Source: Marinomonas profundimaris (GTDB taxonomy: Bacteria > Pseudomonadota > Gammaproteobacteria > Pseudomonadales > Marinomonadaceae). Taken from it: a DNA stretch of 64,000 nucleotides. A program made the position numbers and the translations under genes. Positions 27,017-36,904 of this stretch are shown here, one piece after another; the first letter of the stretch is position 1; each line of letters begins with the position of its first letter. A model generated the notes under the pieces. It had not been told where the DNA came from and searched no databases. It was given only the letters and a program-made list of their open reading frames with translations. The DNA lies in assembly GCF_000508165.1 (NCBI RefSeq), contig NZ_AYOZ01000034.1, positions 1 through 64,000 of the forward strand, written 5' to 3'.

Positions 27017-28207
27017 TTACTTCGTCGCATCGTATCCATAGACAGAGTCCAGCTTTGTCTGAATCACATGAGGAGCTAAACGAGACGCTGCCTGCAGCGC
27101 CTTTAATTTCATTTTGCCAAATACACCACCCTGCATATGATACAAACCGGCATTGGCCTTCGACATTTTTTGGATGTTTGTTGTACGAGGCTTTCGAACG
27201 TCCTCATACTTTATTAACGCGTCTGCAACCGTACCATTCGACAAACACTGCGCCAAAATATACGCGTCTTCAATCGCCATCGCTGCACCTTGCGCCATAA
27301 AAGGCAGCATGGGATGACAAGCATCGCCCAACAAAACAGCGCGACCTTTATGCCATATCGCAAGCGAATCACGACCATTTAACGCCCACAAAAAAGTGCT
27401 CTGCGCCGACGCTAATATGCCACTCACCTCAGGGTGCCAGCCACTAAACGCTTGTCTTAATGCGTCGATATCCCCTTCTTCTCGCCACGATTCAGAGCGC
27501 CAATCATTACGTTCTTCTACCGCGACAAAATTTACATACTCGCCACCACGTAAATAATAACTGACAAAATGGCGACCTGGGCCCGCCCACACACACGCAT
27601 CTGGCTTAATTGTCATCTTCAAATCACTCACAGGCACAACGCCACGCCACGCCACTTGCCCCATAAAAGTAGGCGATTCAGGGCCAAGCATTTGCTCTCG
27701 GATCTTAGAGCGAATGCCATCGGCTCCGATTAACACATCCGACTCAAATGTGCGTCCATCTTCTAAACACACACTGACTTGATCTAACGCCGCATTCTCG
27801 ACGTAATGCGTTACCGTGGCGTTCAATACCAATTCAACACCCTCCGCCAAACACGCTTCGACCAATACATGGTGTAAATCGGCTCGATGAACATGCCAAT
27901 ATGGTGCATCGTAGCGTGATATAGCCTGCTCGCCTAAAGGTACCTTGAGGTAATACTCTCCACTTTTAAAATCTCGTATGGTGGCATGTTCAGGCACAAA
28001 CACAAACGGTCGCAATGCCGATTCTAAGCCAAGTTTTCTTAATACTTTTAAAGCATTAGGACTCATCTGCAAACCCGCCCCAACCTCGCCTAAATGAGAC
28101 GCCTGCTCACACACAACAGCCTGAACACCTTGCTTGGCCAACGCCAGTGCGGCGCTTAATCCACCAATGCCTGCACCCGCAATCACAACACGATTCACCT
28201 GACTCAC
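27017..28207 (-). CDS. FAD-dependent monooxygenase, salicylate/3-hydroxybenzoate hydroxylase-like
   Basis: This 396-aa class A flavoprotein monooxygenase has the dinucleotide-binding GAGIGGLSAALALAKQG (10-26), the DG motif VLIGADGIRSKIRE near 160 and the FAD-ribityl motif GRAVLLGDACHPMLPF near 288. GLQMSPNALKVL after the first motif is typical of aromatic ring hydroxylases using NAD(P)H. The substrate is unclear because no ring-cleavage genes are adjacent. The GTG start is preceded by AAGGAAG five bases away. It appears to be a single-gene unit. Confidence 0.85.
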   Translation of the reverse strand: MSQVNRVVIAGAGIGGLSAALALAKQGVQAVVCEQASHLGEVGAGLQMSPNALKVLRKLGLESALRPFVFVPEHATIRDFKSGEYYLKVPLGEQAISRYDAPYWHVHRADLHHVLVEACLAEGVELVLNATVTHYVENAALDQVSVCLEDGRTFESDVLIGADGIRSKIREQMLGPESPTFMGQVAWRGVVPVSDLKMTIKPDACVWAGPGRHFVSYYLRGGEYVNFVAVEERNDWRSESWREEGDIDALRQAFSGWHPEVSGILASAQSTFLWALNGRDSLAIWHKGRAVLLGDACHPMLPFMAQGAAMAIEDAYILAQCLSNGTVADALIKYEDVRKPRTTNIQKMSKANAGLYHMQGGVFGKMKLKALQAASRLAPHVIQTKLDSVYGYDATK

Positions 28208-28537
28208 TTAAGCTTCCTTTTTAGACTATGCTTTACACAAAGTAACAACATTATAGTAACGAATTACAGCGCGAATAAAACCGATCTATGTCACTGGCAA
28301 AGGAATATAAATACCGTTTTATTTTGTAATTTACAGTGGCTCGATCCTTGCTTTATTCGCTCAGTAGTGCGAAAACACTACTCATAGATTTGTTAATCAG
28401 AGCAACGATATAGCGAAATCTACACCTTATAAAGTAAAGAAGTCTCCCCGATGTGGGGCGGGCGCACAAGAAAAGTACACTGGTGTGTGCAAGTTTACAG
28501 CGCCCTCCTCCAGCTTGATAAAGAGAACGAGGTAAAC
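28208..28537. other. Promoter region of the ATP-grasp operon
   Basis: This 330-bp divergent intergenic region separates the monooxygenase from the ATP-grasp operon. It holds a stem-loop with arms AGTAGTG / CACTACT (28363-28382) and a G-rich hairpin CCCC-GATGT-GGGG (about 28447-28459), which could act in the 5' leader. I see no gene in it and no clear sigma-54 or Fur site. Confidence 0.5.
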
Positions 28538-29992
28538 ATGGAAAAATTAACAAGCCAATACCAGTCATCTGTTTTTTTTGATGAATTAATTGATGACAAC
28601 GGCGCCCCAAGATCTCCCGCAAAACAGCTATTGGGATATTTAGACAGCCTTTCTGAAGACGAACTGGAAAAACGACGCCTCACCGCCGAAGCGACAATAC
28701 AAGAAATGGGCATCAGCTTTACGGTCTACACCGAAGAAGGCAACATCGACAGAGCGTGGCCCTTCGACATTGTGCCTCGCACCATAGAAGCATCGGACTG
28801 GAAAGTAGCAGAGGCGGGATTAAAACAGCGTTTAAAAGCCCTTAACCTTTTTATTAATGACCTCTATCACGATCAAAACGTCATCAAAGACGGCATCATT
28901 CCAGAGCACATTATTAAAGACTCAAAAAACTTCAGGCCAGAGTGCGTCGGCGTTTCACCTGCTTATGGTGTTTGGGCTCACATTTGTGGAACGGATTTAG
29001 TACGCGATGAGCATGGCGACTTCTATGTGTTAGAAGATAATCTACGCGTGCCTTCTGGCGTATCTTACATGCTGGAAAACCGCGCGATTACCAAACGCGT
29101 GCTACCAGAATTATTTGAAAACGAATCCATACTGCCGGTCAACTCCTACACCTCTCAGTTATTTGACACCTTGGCTTCCTTGTCTCCTCGCGACATAGAG
29201 AACCCTGAAATTGTGGTCATGACACCAGGTATTTATAACTCTGCCTATTTCGAGCACGCTTTTTTGGCTCAGCAAATGGGGGCAGAATTGGTCGAAGGCA
29301 GTGATTTATTCGTCGATAACGACGACTGCGTTTACATGAAAACCATCAACGGTCCAGAGCGCGTTGATGTAATTTATCGTCGGATCGACGATTTATTCAT
29401 AGACCCTGAAGTGTTTGATTCTGAATCTGTTCTTGGTGTTGCCGGATTAATGCGTGCATGGCGCAGCGGTAATGTTGCCTTGGCCAACGCACCAGGCGCT
29501 GGCGTCGCCGATGACAAAGTCGTCTACGCTTACGTTCCCGACATCATTCGCTATTACTTGAAAGAAGAACCCATTCTGAAAAACGTCGAAACCTTCTTAT
29601 GCGATGATCCAGAACAACGCGCTTACGTGCTTGAAAACCTAGACAAACTCGTTGTGAAACCCGCGAACGAATCGGGTGGCTACGGCATGCTCGTTGGCCC
29701 GCATTCGACGAAAAAAGAACAAGCGATGTTTGCGGAACTCATTACCAAGAACCCACGCAACTACATTGCGCAACCAACGCTAAAATTATCCACCGCACCC
29801 ACACTGATTTCAAAAGGTGTTTTAGAACCTCGTCACTTAGATCTACGTCCATTCATACTGCAAGCCAAAGACACCTATGTTACGACGGGCGGTCTAACTC
29901 GCGTTGCAATGAAAAAAGGCTCCTTGGTCGTTAATTCGTCACAAGGTGGTGGTAGTAAAGACACTTGGATCGTTGAAACAAAGGGGCAATAA
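28538..29992 (+). CDS. Circularly permuted ATP-grasp protein (DUF404/DUF407 family)
   Basis: This 484-aa enzyme of the circularly permuted ATP-grasp class was predicted by comparative genomics (the Aravind group's amidoligase work) to form peptide or amide bonds. Visible landmarks are PAYGVWAHICGTDLVRDEHGDFYVLEDNLRVPSGVSYMLENR (about 148-190), RVDVIYRRIDDLFIDPE, the nucleotide-contact region LVVKPANESGGYGMLVGP and a C-terminal TTGGLTRVA...SSQGGGSKDTWI. The start at 28538 has GAGG nearby; an open frame upstream (28451) lies in the leader. It begins a five-gene cluster and its alpha-E partner follows 2 bp later. The biochemical product is unknown. Confidence 0.9.
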   Translation: MEKLTSQYQSSVFFDELIDDNGAPRSPAKQLLGYLDSLSEDELEKRRLTAEATIQEMGISFTVYTEEGNIDRAWPFDIVPRTIEASDWKVAEAGLKQRLKALNLFINDLYHDQNVIKDGIIPEHIIKDSKNFRPECVGVSPAYGVWAHICGTDLVRDEHGDFYVLEDNLRVPSGVSYMLENRAITKRVLPELFENESILPVNSYTSQLFDTLASLSPRDIENPEIVVMTPGIYNSAYFEHAFLAQQMGAELVEGSDLFVDNDDCVYMKTINGPERVDVIYRRIDDLFIDPEVFDSESVLGVAGLMRAWRSGNVALANAPGAGVADDKVVYAYVPDIIRYYLKEEPILKNVETFLCDDPEQRAYVLENLDKLVVKPANESGGYGMLVGPHSTKKEQAMFAELITKNPRNYIAQPTLKLSTAPTLISKGVLEPRHLDLRPFILQAKDTYVTTGGLTRVAMKKGSLVVNSSQGGGSKDTWIVETKGQ

Positions 29993-29994
29993 TT

Positions 29995-30939
29995 ATGTTA
30001 TCTAGAGTCGCAGAACGCTTATATTGGAGTGCTCGTTACTTAGAGCGCGTAGAAAACACCGCTCGCTTGGTCAGTGTTTACGATGATCTAATGTTCGATC
30101 TCCCAAAAGATATTGAAATATCTTGGTACAACCTCATCGAAATCATCAGCGGTGAAGAAACCTTTGAGCAACGCTATAAAGTCAAAGACGAACGCAATGT
30201 CGTAAAATTTTTACTGGCCGACGACACCAATTCGAACTCCATGCTGTCATCGTTAAAAATGGTCCGAGAAAACATTCGTACTACGCGCGACGTTGTGCCT
30301 AAAGAAACATGGGAACTGATTAACGAGTTGGATTTATACGCTCGACAAAACATCAAGCTAGGAATAAATCGCTCAGAACGCCACCTCTTTTTGAATACCA
30401 TCATCGAAGGTTGTCAGAAAATCATCGGATTATTTGCCGGCACCATGAGTCGTGATTCTGGCTGGCATTTCCTAATCATGGGACGTTACTTAGAGCGCGC
30501 CGACATGGGAACACGAATCCTAGACGCCGCCGTTTCTCTCATGCTGCAATCTGAACCCGAAGAAAGAATTCAGCTTGGGCAAGTAACATGGTCGAAAGTT
30601 CTCAAATCTCAAAGTGCTTATTTGGATTATCGACGCACCGTCAGATCTTCTATCAACGGTGCAAAAGCCACCACTTTTTTGATGAACGATCCCTGTTTCC
30701 CTCGAAGCTTGGATTATTGTTTTGGGCAAATAGGAGAGTCAGCAACAAAGCTGCCTAGAGCCGGCGTCATCACAGCACAAGTGGATAAAATCCTTGAGTT
30801 TGATTACCCAATTACCAGTTCAGAAGATTTGGATGAAGACTTCCATAATTATCTCAACGAATTACAGATTGCCATTATTGAAATAAACCACCAGATCACC
30901 GAAAACTGGTTTCATTTTCGGCAAGGAGACGCTGCATGA
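29995..30939 (+). CDS. Alpha-E domain protein (DUF403)
   Basis: This 314-aa all-helical protein of the alpha-E family begins with the characteristic LSRVAERLYWSARYLERVENTARLVSVYDDL, with a second related stretch HFLIMGRYLERADMGTRILD near 160. The family always accompanies circularly permuted ATP-grasp enzymes and may bind the acceptor or substrate. A fused copy of the same domain occurs three genes downstream. Its stop overlaps the next start by 4 bases. Confidence 0.88.
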   Translation: MLSRVAERLYWSARYLERVENTARLVSVYDDLMFDLPKDIEISWYNLIEIISGEETFEQRYKVKDERNVVKFLLADDTNSNSMLSSLKMVRENIRTTRDVVPKETWELINELDLYARQNIKLGINRSERHLFLNTIIEGCQKIIGLFAGTMSRDSGWHFLIMGRYLERADMGTRILDAAVSLMLQSEPEERIQLGQVTWSKVLKSQSAYLDYRRTVRSSINGAKATTFLMNDPCFPRSLDYCFGQIGESATKLPRAGVITAQVDKILEFDYPITSSEDLDEDFHNYLNELQIAIIEINHQITENWFHFRQGDAA

Positions 30940-33900
30940 CCATTAGAGTCGCGATACAGCACAAGACCACTTATGAATTTGATCGCTTTGTCAACGTAGC
31001 TCCGCATGTATTAAGGCTCCAACCCGCGGCACACTCACGCACAAAAATTCATGCCTATTCACTCAAAGTCATGCCTGAAAAGCATTTCATCAATGTGCAA
31101 CAAGACCCGTTTGGCAACTTTCAAACGCGCTTGGTTTTTCCTGAAAAAACCAGCCGATTAGAGTTTTTTGTCGAAGTCATTGCGGATATGACGGTGATTA
31201 ACCCTTTCGACTTCTTTGTAGAAAGTTATGCGGAAGCGTTTCCATTCACCTACACAAAAGAACTTAAAAAAGAACTCGACCCTTATTTGAAGGTGACTGA
31301 ATCTTGCCCTTTATTGGACGAATGGCTGTCATCTGTCGACCGTACAAGCACACCAACCAACGACTTTTTAGTGGCCATTAATAGTCGATTAGCCGCCGAT
31401 ATTGGCTACGGTATTCGCCTTGAACCGGGTGTACAAACCTGTGAAGAAACCCTGACATTGAAAAAGGGTTCTTGTCGCGATACATCTTGGTTATTGGTGC
31501 AAATCCTTCGTAGTCTTGGCTTAGCGGCCCGCTTCGCGTCTGGTTATTTAGTGCAACTGAAATCCGATGTGAAAGCGCTAGACGGCCCTTCTGGCCCCGA
31601 AGAAGACTTCACTGATTTACACGCTTGGTGTGAAGTGTATTTGCCGGGTGCCGGCTGGGTTGGTTTAGACCCAACGTCTGGATTATTCGCGGGTGAAGGC
31701 CACATTCCTTTGGCATGTACACCAGAGCCGGCTTCTGCCGCGCCAATCACTGGCTTCATTGATGAATGTGAATGTGATTTCAGCTACACCAACATCGTCA
31801 CCCGTATTCATGAAGACCCACGTGTAACAAAACCCTATGCCGATGGTGAGTGGGATACTATCAAAGCGCTTGGCTTTGCTGTCGATAAAGAATTAGAAGA
31901 AGGCGATGTGCGTCTAACCATGGGCGGAGAGCCAACGTTTGTATCCATTGATGACATGGATTCGGAACAATGGAACACAGGCGCTTTAGGGGCCGAAAAA
32001 CTCAAACTGGCCAAAGACCTACTCATTAAAATGAAACAGGAATTTGGCGCAAACGGTCTGCTTCATTACGGCCAAGGCAAATGGTATCCGGGCGAAGAAG
32101 TACCTCGCTGGGCGTTAGGTTGTTTCTGGCGAACCGACGGTGAAGCCCTTTGGAACGATCCAAAGTACCTCGCTCGCGTAGACCAAAATTACAAACACAC
32201 CATAAAAGATGCTCAGGCGTTTGGTGAATTGCTGTGTGACAAACTGGCATTGGATAAGCAATATCTTCAAAGTACCTATGAAGACACCTTGTACTATATG
32301 TGGATGGAGCAATCCCTTCCTGCAGACGCGGATCCTACTAAAGCTGATTTAAAAGACGACTTGGAGCGCCGCCGTCTTGCAAAACTCTTAAGCCGAGGCA
32401 TAAGCACCACAACCGGTTTTGTCTTGCCACTAGAATTCGATGGGCACAACAACCGCTGGAAAAGCTCTCTTTGGCCGATGCGCAGTGACGTAATTACCTT
32501 AATCCCAGGCGACAGCCCGATGGGTTACCGCTTGCCATTGAACTCCTTGCCCGCTCAAGCGGAAGAAGACCGCATTCCTGAACGTGACCCTTTTGATCCA
32601 CGTCAACCTTTAGCGAACAAAAAAGACAATGCCGTATTAGACAGCGTTGCCAAGCAACATTTCGCTAAAAAACCAGAACCAACCACGTTAACACCCGAAA
32701 AAGTGCTAAAGGACGTGATTCGAACCACACTTTGTATCGAGCCACGTGACGGGCGTTTGCATGTTTTCATGCCGCCAATGACGCATCTTGAACATTTTGT
32801 TGGTGTACTAGAACATCTCGAAGCCGTTGCCAAAACCCTCGATTTACCCATCGTCATCGAAGGTTATGAGCCACCAAAAGACCCGCGTTTACAGAAGTTC
32901 CTGATCACGCCAGACCCAGGCGTTATCGAAGTGAACATTCACCCTGCCGCAAGCTGGGGAGAACTCGTTCACAACACGGAAACCTTGTATCACCAAGCGT
33001 ATTTGTCTCGCCTTGGCGCAGAAAAGTTCATGCTGGATGGTCGTCATACGGGGACTGGTGGCGGTAATCACGTCACATTAGGCGGCCGTACACCCGCTGA
33101 CAGTCCGTTGTTGCGCCGCCCTGAATTACTACAAAGTCTTGTGACGTTCTGGCAACATCACCCGGGCTTGTCTTACCTTTTCTCTGGCATGTTCATTGGC
33201 CCAACCAGCCAAGCACCTCGCCCAGACGAAGGCCGCGACGAAGCCTTATATGAGATGGAAATTGCGTTCCAAAACATGCCAGAAGGTCTCGTTGATGAAC
33301 CTTGGTTAGCCGATCGTTTAATGCGTAACTTATTGGTCGATATTACCGGTAACACGCATCGCTCCGAATTCTGTATTGATAAACTGTATGCGGCAGGCAG
33401 TGCCAGTGGTCGTCAGGGTTTATTGGAATTCCGTGGATTTGAAATGCCACCACATCCGCATATGTCTCTTGTACAAATGCTGTTGTTACGCTGTTTGGTC
33501 GCGCGTTTCTGGAAAGAACCGTACAAAAAACCACTCGTCCGCTGGGGCACCAGTTTGCATGACAAGTTCATGATGCCGCACTTTGTTTGGCAGGACATTA
33601 AAGAAGTCGTCGAAGATCTACAACGTCACGGCTTCCCGTTCAAACTAGAATGGTTAGCGCCGTTTGAAGAGTTCCGTTTCCCTCATTATGGTCGTAAAAA
33701 AATCGACAATATGGAAATCGAGTTACGCTGGGCGATTGAGCCTTGGCATGTACTAGGCGAAGAGATCACCGGATCAGGCACCGCTCGTTATGTGGATTCG
33801 TCGGTAGAGCGTCTACAGGTCAAACTGTCCGGCTTAACCGACAGTCGATATGTGCTGTGCTGTAATGGGCGTCGAGTTCCGATCCGAGCAACGGATAGAA

Positions 33901-34295
33901 AAGGGGAATACGTTGGCGCTGTTCGTTACAAGGCGTGGGCGCCACCCTCCGCATTGCACCCAACACTGGGGACTGATGCGCCACTTGTGTTTGACTTGAT
34001 TGACACATGGAATGGCATGTCTGTGGGCGGTTGTACTTATCATGTGTCTCACCCAGGTGGACGAACATATGACAACGTACCGGTGAACAGCAATGAGGCA
34101 GAAGCACGACGTGTGAACCGCTTCTGGGATTATGGTTTCACTCAAGGGCCGCTTTCTCAACCTCCAGCCTTTAGTGGATTACGTTCATTCTACTCTACGG
34201 ATGGTGAGCCGCGCCCTATGTCGCCACCAACAGAAGAGCCGATGAATGAATATCCTCATACATTAGATCTAAGGAAGAAGTATAATGTTCTCTAA
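30936..34295 (+). CDS. Transglutaminase-like protease fused to DUF2126 (possible glutamine-synthetase-like amidoligase)
   Basis: This 1119-aa protein has residues 1-290 as a transglutaminase-like unit with a complete catalytic triad: Cys180 in KKGSCRDTSW, His229 in DLHAWCEVYLPGAGW and Asp245 in LDPTSG. Residues about 300-1119 form DUF2126. Within it, DPGVIEVNIHPAASWGELV, DGRHTGTGGGNHVTLGG and LLEFRGFEMPPHP resemble the metal/substrate strands of the glutamine synthetase/GCS fold. That resemblance is by eye and would make it an amide-forming enzyme. It overlaps the preceding alpha-E gene. Fusion of a cleaving and a ligating module suggests peptide processing. Confidence 0.85.
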   Translation: MTIRVAIQHKTTYEFDRFVNVAPHVLRLQPAAHSRTKIHAYSLKVMPEKHFINVQQDPFGNFQTRLVFPEKTSRLEFFVEVIADMTVINPFDFFVESYAEAFPFTYTKELKKELDPYLKVTESCPLLDEWLSSVDRTSTPTNDFLVAINSRLAADIGYGIRLEPGVQTCEETLTLKKGSCRDTSWLLVQILRSLGLAARFASGYLVQLKSDVKALDGPSGPEEDFTDLHAWCEVYLPGAGWVGLDPTSGLFAGEGHIPLACTPEPASAAPITGFIDECECDFSYTNIVTRIHEDPRVTKPYADGEWDTIKALGFAVDKELEEGDVRLTMGGEPTFVSIDDMDSEQWNTGALGAEKLKLAKDLLIKMKQEFGANGLLHYGQGKWYPGEEVPRWALGCFWRTDGEALWNDPKYLARVDQNYKHTIKDAQAFGELLCDKLALDKQYLQSTYEDTLYYMWMEQSLPADADPTKADLKDDLERRRLAKLLSRGISTTTGFVLPLEFDGHNNRWKSSLWPMRSDVITLIPGDSPMGYRLPLNSLPAQAEEDRIPERDPFDPRQPLANKKDNAVLDSVAKQHFAKKPEPTTLTPEKVLKDVIRTTLCIEPRDGRLHVFMPPMTHLEHFVGVLEHLEAVAKTLDLPIVIEGYEPPKDPRLQKFLITPDPGVIEVNIHPAASWGELVHNTETLYHQAYLSRLGAEKFMLDGRHTGTGGGNHVTLGGRTPADSPLLRRPELLQSLVTFWQHHPGLSYLFSGMFIGPTSQAPRPDEGRDEALYEMEIAFQNMPEGLVDEPWLADRLMRNLLVDITGNTHRSEFCIDKLYAAGSASGRQGLLEFRGFEMPPHPHMSLVQMLLLRCLVARFWKEPYKKPLVRWGTSLHDKFMMPHFVWQDIKEVVEDLQRHGFPFKLEWLAPFEEFRFPHYGRKKIDNMEIELRWAIEPWHVLGEEITGSGTARYVDSSVERLQVKLSGLTDSRYVLCCNGRRVPIRATDRKGEYVGAVRYKAWAPPSALHPTLGTDAPLVFDLIDTWNGMSVGGCTYHVSHPGGRTYDNVPVNSNEAEARRVNRFWDYGFTQGPLSQPPAFSGLRSFYSTDGEPRPMSPPTEEPMNEYPHTLDLRKKYNVL

Positions 34296-34324
34296 TAATT
34301 AATTTTTTTAGGCTCAAGCACATT

Positions 34325-36904
34325 ATGCAATTTCAATCAGGTACTTTTGTAACGTCGGTTATTGATGAAAAATCGGCGTTACCTTCCACCTACGATACAC
34401 CTAGGAATGCTTATAATGAGGCCTTCACGGAAGATCGCCAACCGCGTCAACATTGGGAATCATTACTGCGCAGTATGGAGAATCTCACCGAAGAGGAAAT
34501 GCTAGATCGGCAACGCCGTGCTCAGCGTATCCTTCGTGAAGATGGAGCCACTTACAACTTAACAAGCGACCCACTCACCCCGAGTGTTTGGTCGCTTGAT
34601 CTTATTCCCAATATTATTCACACCGAAGAATGGCTTGCTATTGAGAAAGGCCTGGAGCAACGCTCACACCTTTTTGATCTCATTTTAAAAGATCTATACG
34701 GACCACAAGAATTGCTAAAAAATGGCATTATTCCGTCCGAGATCATTTTCAGTCATCCTGGCTTTTTACGTCAATGTCATGGGGTTACCGTCCCTGGAAT
34801 GCATCAATTGTTGTTGCATGCAGTGGACCTTGTACGAGACCCATCAGGCCAATTCCAAGTCATTGGTGATCGGACTCAAGCACCTAATGGCGCCGGTTAC
34901 GCACTTGAAAACCGTACCGTTATATCTCGAGTTATTCCAAATATTTTCCGCGACAATCAAGTACGACGTCTGGCCAGCTTTTTTCAGTCGTTCAAGAACA
35001 TGTTATCCACATTGGCCAGCGAATGGACAGACACGCCTCGCATTGTCATGCTCAGCCAAGGTGCTTTAAGTAGCACCTATTTTGAACAAGCTTACCTTTC
35101 AAACTACATGGGGTTTCCCTTGGTTCAAGGCAGCGATTTAACCGTACGAAATGGTGCCGTATGGATGAAATCGTTAAATGGTTTGGCGCGAGTGGATGTG
35201 ATTTTGCGTCGTGTGGACGACGCTTACTGCGATCAAGCTGAACTAAGAGCGGACTCCTTTCTTGGTGTACCAGGCTTATTAGAAGTGGTTCGTGCTGGCA
35301 ACGTCGTGTTGGCAAACCCATTAGGCAGCGGCATTTTAGAAGCACCGGCATTGGTTAAGTTCTTACCCGCAATCAGTGAATTCTTAACCGGAGAAAAACT
35401 ATCGCTTCCTTCCGTTAAAACTTGGTGGTGTGGTGACACAGACGACTTTAATTATGTGCTCAACAACATCAACAATTTAATCATTAAACCAGCGATCCGT
35501 CGTCAAGACACCCACAGTATTTACGGTCACACGCTGACAGAAACACAAAAAATCGAGATCATAGAGAAGGTCAAAAAACACCCACATCTTTATGTCGCTC
35601 AAAGCTATATTCCTGGTTCCTTGTCGCCTATTTGGCAAGACGGAAAAATACAATCAAAACCGGGCTTGTTCCGCGCGTTCACTGTGGCAAATCCAACCGG
35701 ATACACCGTCATGCCGGGTGGATTATCTCGTACCAGCCAATCAGATACGGAAACCATCGTTTCCAACATTACCGATTCGAAAAGCAAAGACACGTGGATT
35801 TTAGCCGCTGAGCCAGAAGTCAAAGCATCACCGTCAATCGATCAGATACACTTACAAGATGAAGCCTTGCAAGCCAACTTGCCAAGCCGAGTTGTCGAAA
35901 ACTTATTCTGGATGGGACGTTACGCTGAGCGTGCAGAGATCAGCATGCGTTTGTTGCGAACCATCTTTAAACAAATGAACGGCGTTGATCCGCTGCCAGA
36001 AGAAAGCCGACGCACGTTACTGGAAATGGCGTCCACTCAAACCGGTTGCTTACCCGGTTTTATGAAAGCCACTGACAAGTTGCTCGCCAACCCAGATAAC
36101 GAGTTGGCCGCGATTATTGTCGATGGCAAACGTGCGGGGTCGATCAAATCCAACCTTCAAGCCATGCTTAGCTGTGGTGAACAAGTCAAAGAAATGCTGT
36201 CCGCGGACACACGCATTATCCTTAACGAGTTGCGAGATCATATTCATGACTTGGATAGAGCCTATGTAAATGGCCTTCCTTCCGCACCAGAAGAATCTCT
36301 CGACAGTTTGGTTACGTCTTTGTTGGCGTTATCTGGGTTGAATCATGAAAGCATGCTACGAGGGCTCGATTGGACGTTCCAAGAAATCGGACGTCGTACC
36401 GAGCGCGCCTTGCAAACCGCCACACTGCTTCGTTCCGCGCTGACCAAAGCCTTGCCTGCGGATCCACAACAACAAATTTTAGAATCGGTTTTACTCAGCG
36501 TTGAAGCGTTAATTTCTTTCCGTCGCCGTTATCGTAATCGCGCGCGCGTAGCTTATGGCTTGGACTTGCTCATGATCGATGGCAGCAATCCACGTTCATT
36601 GTTGTATCAAGTAGAGCAATTACGAAAATGCATAAGAGAACTACCACGCAACGAGGTAGCCACCGCTGGGTTAAGCCCAGAAAACAAAATCATCATCAAA
36701 TCGCTAAATGATATACAGTTGGCCGACTTAGAACAGCTCGGCGAAGTCGACGCAGAAACACAATCTCGCCCAAAACTAGAGCAATTGATGAGTGAATTAT
36801 TGGAGCAACTGGAACAGTTTACTGTTTTGATCAGCGACAAATATTTTGACCATACCGCTGGTCCTCAATCTGTGATGCAAACCATTGGGGAAACGACCCT
36901 ATGA
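34325..36904 (+). CDS. Circularly permuted ATP-grasp fused to an alpha-E domain
   Basis: In this 859-aa protein, residues 1 to about 510 form a second circularly permuted ATP-grasp enzyme (PGMHQLLLHAVDLVRDPSGQFQVIGDRTQAPNGAGYALENR, DVILRRVDDAYCDQAELR, IIKPAIRRQDTHSIYG, MPGGLSRTS). From about residue 520 (LPSRVVENLFWMGRYAERAEISMRLLRTIFK) an alpha-E domain follows. This repeats, as one polypeptide, the pair encoded separately at 28538-30939. The copies differ in the putative nucleotide loop (RRQDTHSIYG against NESGGYGMLVG), so the second copy may have altered activity or a structural role. Its stop overlaps the next start. Confidence 0.88.
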   Translation: MQFQSGTFVTSVIDEKSALPSTYDTPRNAYNEAFTEDRQPRQHWESLLRSMENLTEEEMLDRQRRAQRILREDGATYNLTSDPLTPSVWSLDLIPNIIHTEEWLAIEKGLEQRSHLFDLILKDLYGPQELLKNGIIPSEIIFSHPGFLRQCHGVTVPGMHQLLLHAVDLVRDPSGQFQVIGDRTQAPNGAGYALENRTVISRVIPNIFRDNQVRRLASFFQSFKNMLSTLASEWTDTPRIVMLSQGALSSTYFEQAYLSNYMGFPLVQGSDLTVRNGAVWMKSLNGLARVDVILRRVDDAYCDQAELRADSFLGVPGLLEVVRAGNVVLANPLGSGILEAPALVKFLPAISEFLTGEKLSLPSVKTWWCGDTDDFNYVLNNINNLIIKPAIRRQDTHSIYGHTLTETQKIEIIEKVKKHPHLYVAQSYIPGSLSPIWQDGKIQSKPGLFRAFTVANPTGYTVMPGGLSRTSQSDTETIVSNITDSKSKDTWILAAEPEVKASPSIDQIHLQDEALQANLPSRVVENLFWMGRYAERAEISMRLLRTIFKQMNGVDPLPEESRRTLLEMASTQTGCLPGFMKATDKLLANPDNELAAIIVDGKRAGSIKSNLQAMLSCGEQVKEMLSADTRIILNELRDHIHDLDRAYVNGLPSAPEESLDSLVTSLLALSGLNHESMLRGLDWTFQEIGRRTERALQTATLLRSALTKALPADPQQQILESVLLSVEALISFRRRYRNRARVAYGLDLLMIDGSNPRSLLYQVEQLRKCIRELPRNEVATAGLSPENKIIIKSLNDIQLADLEQLGEVDAETQSRPKLEQLMSELLEQLEQFTVLISDKYFDHTAGPQSVMQTIGETTL

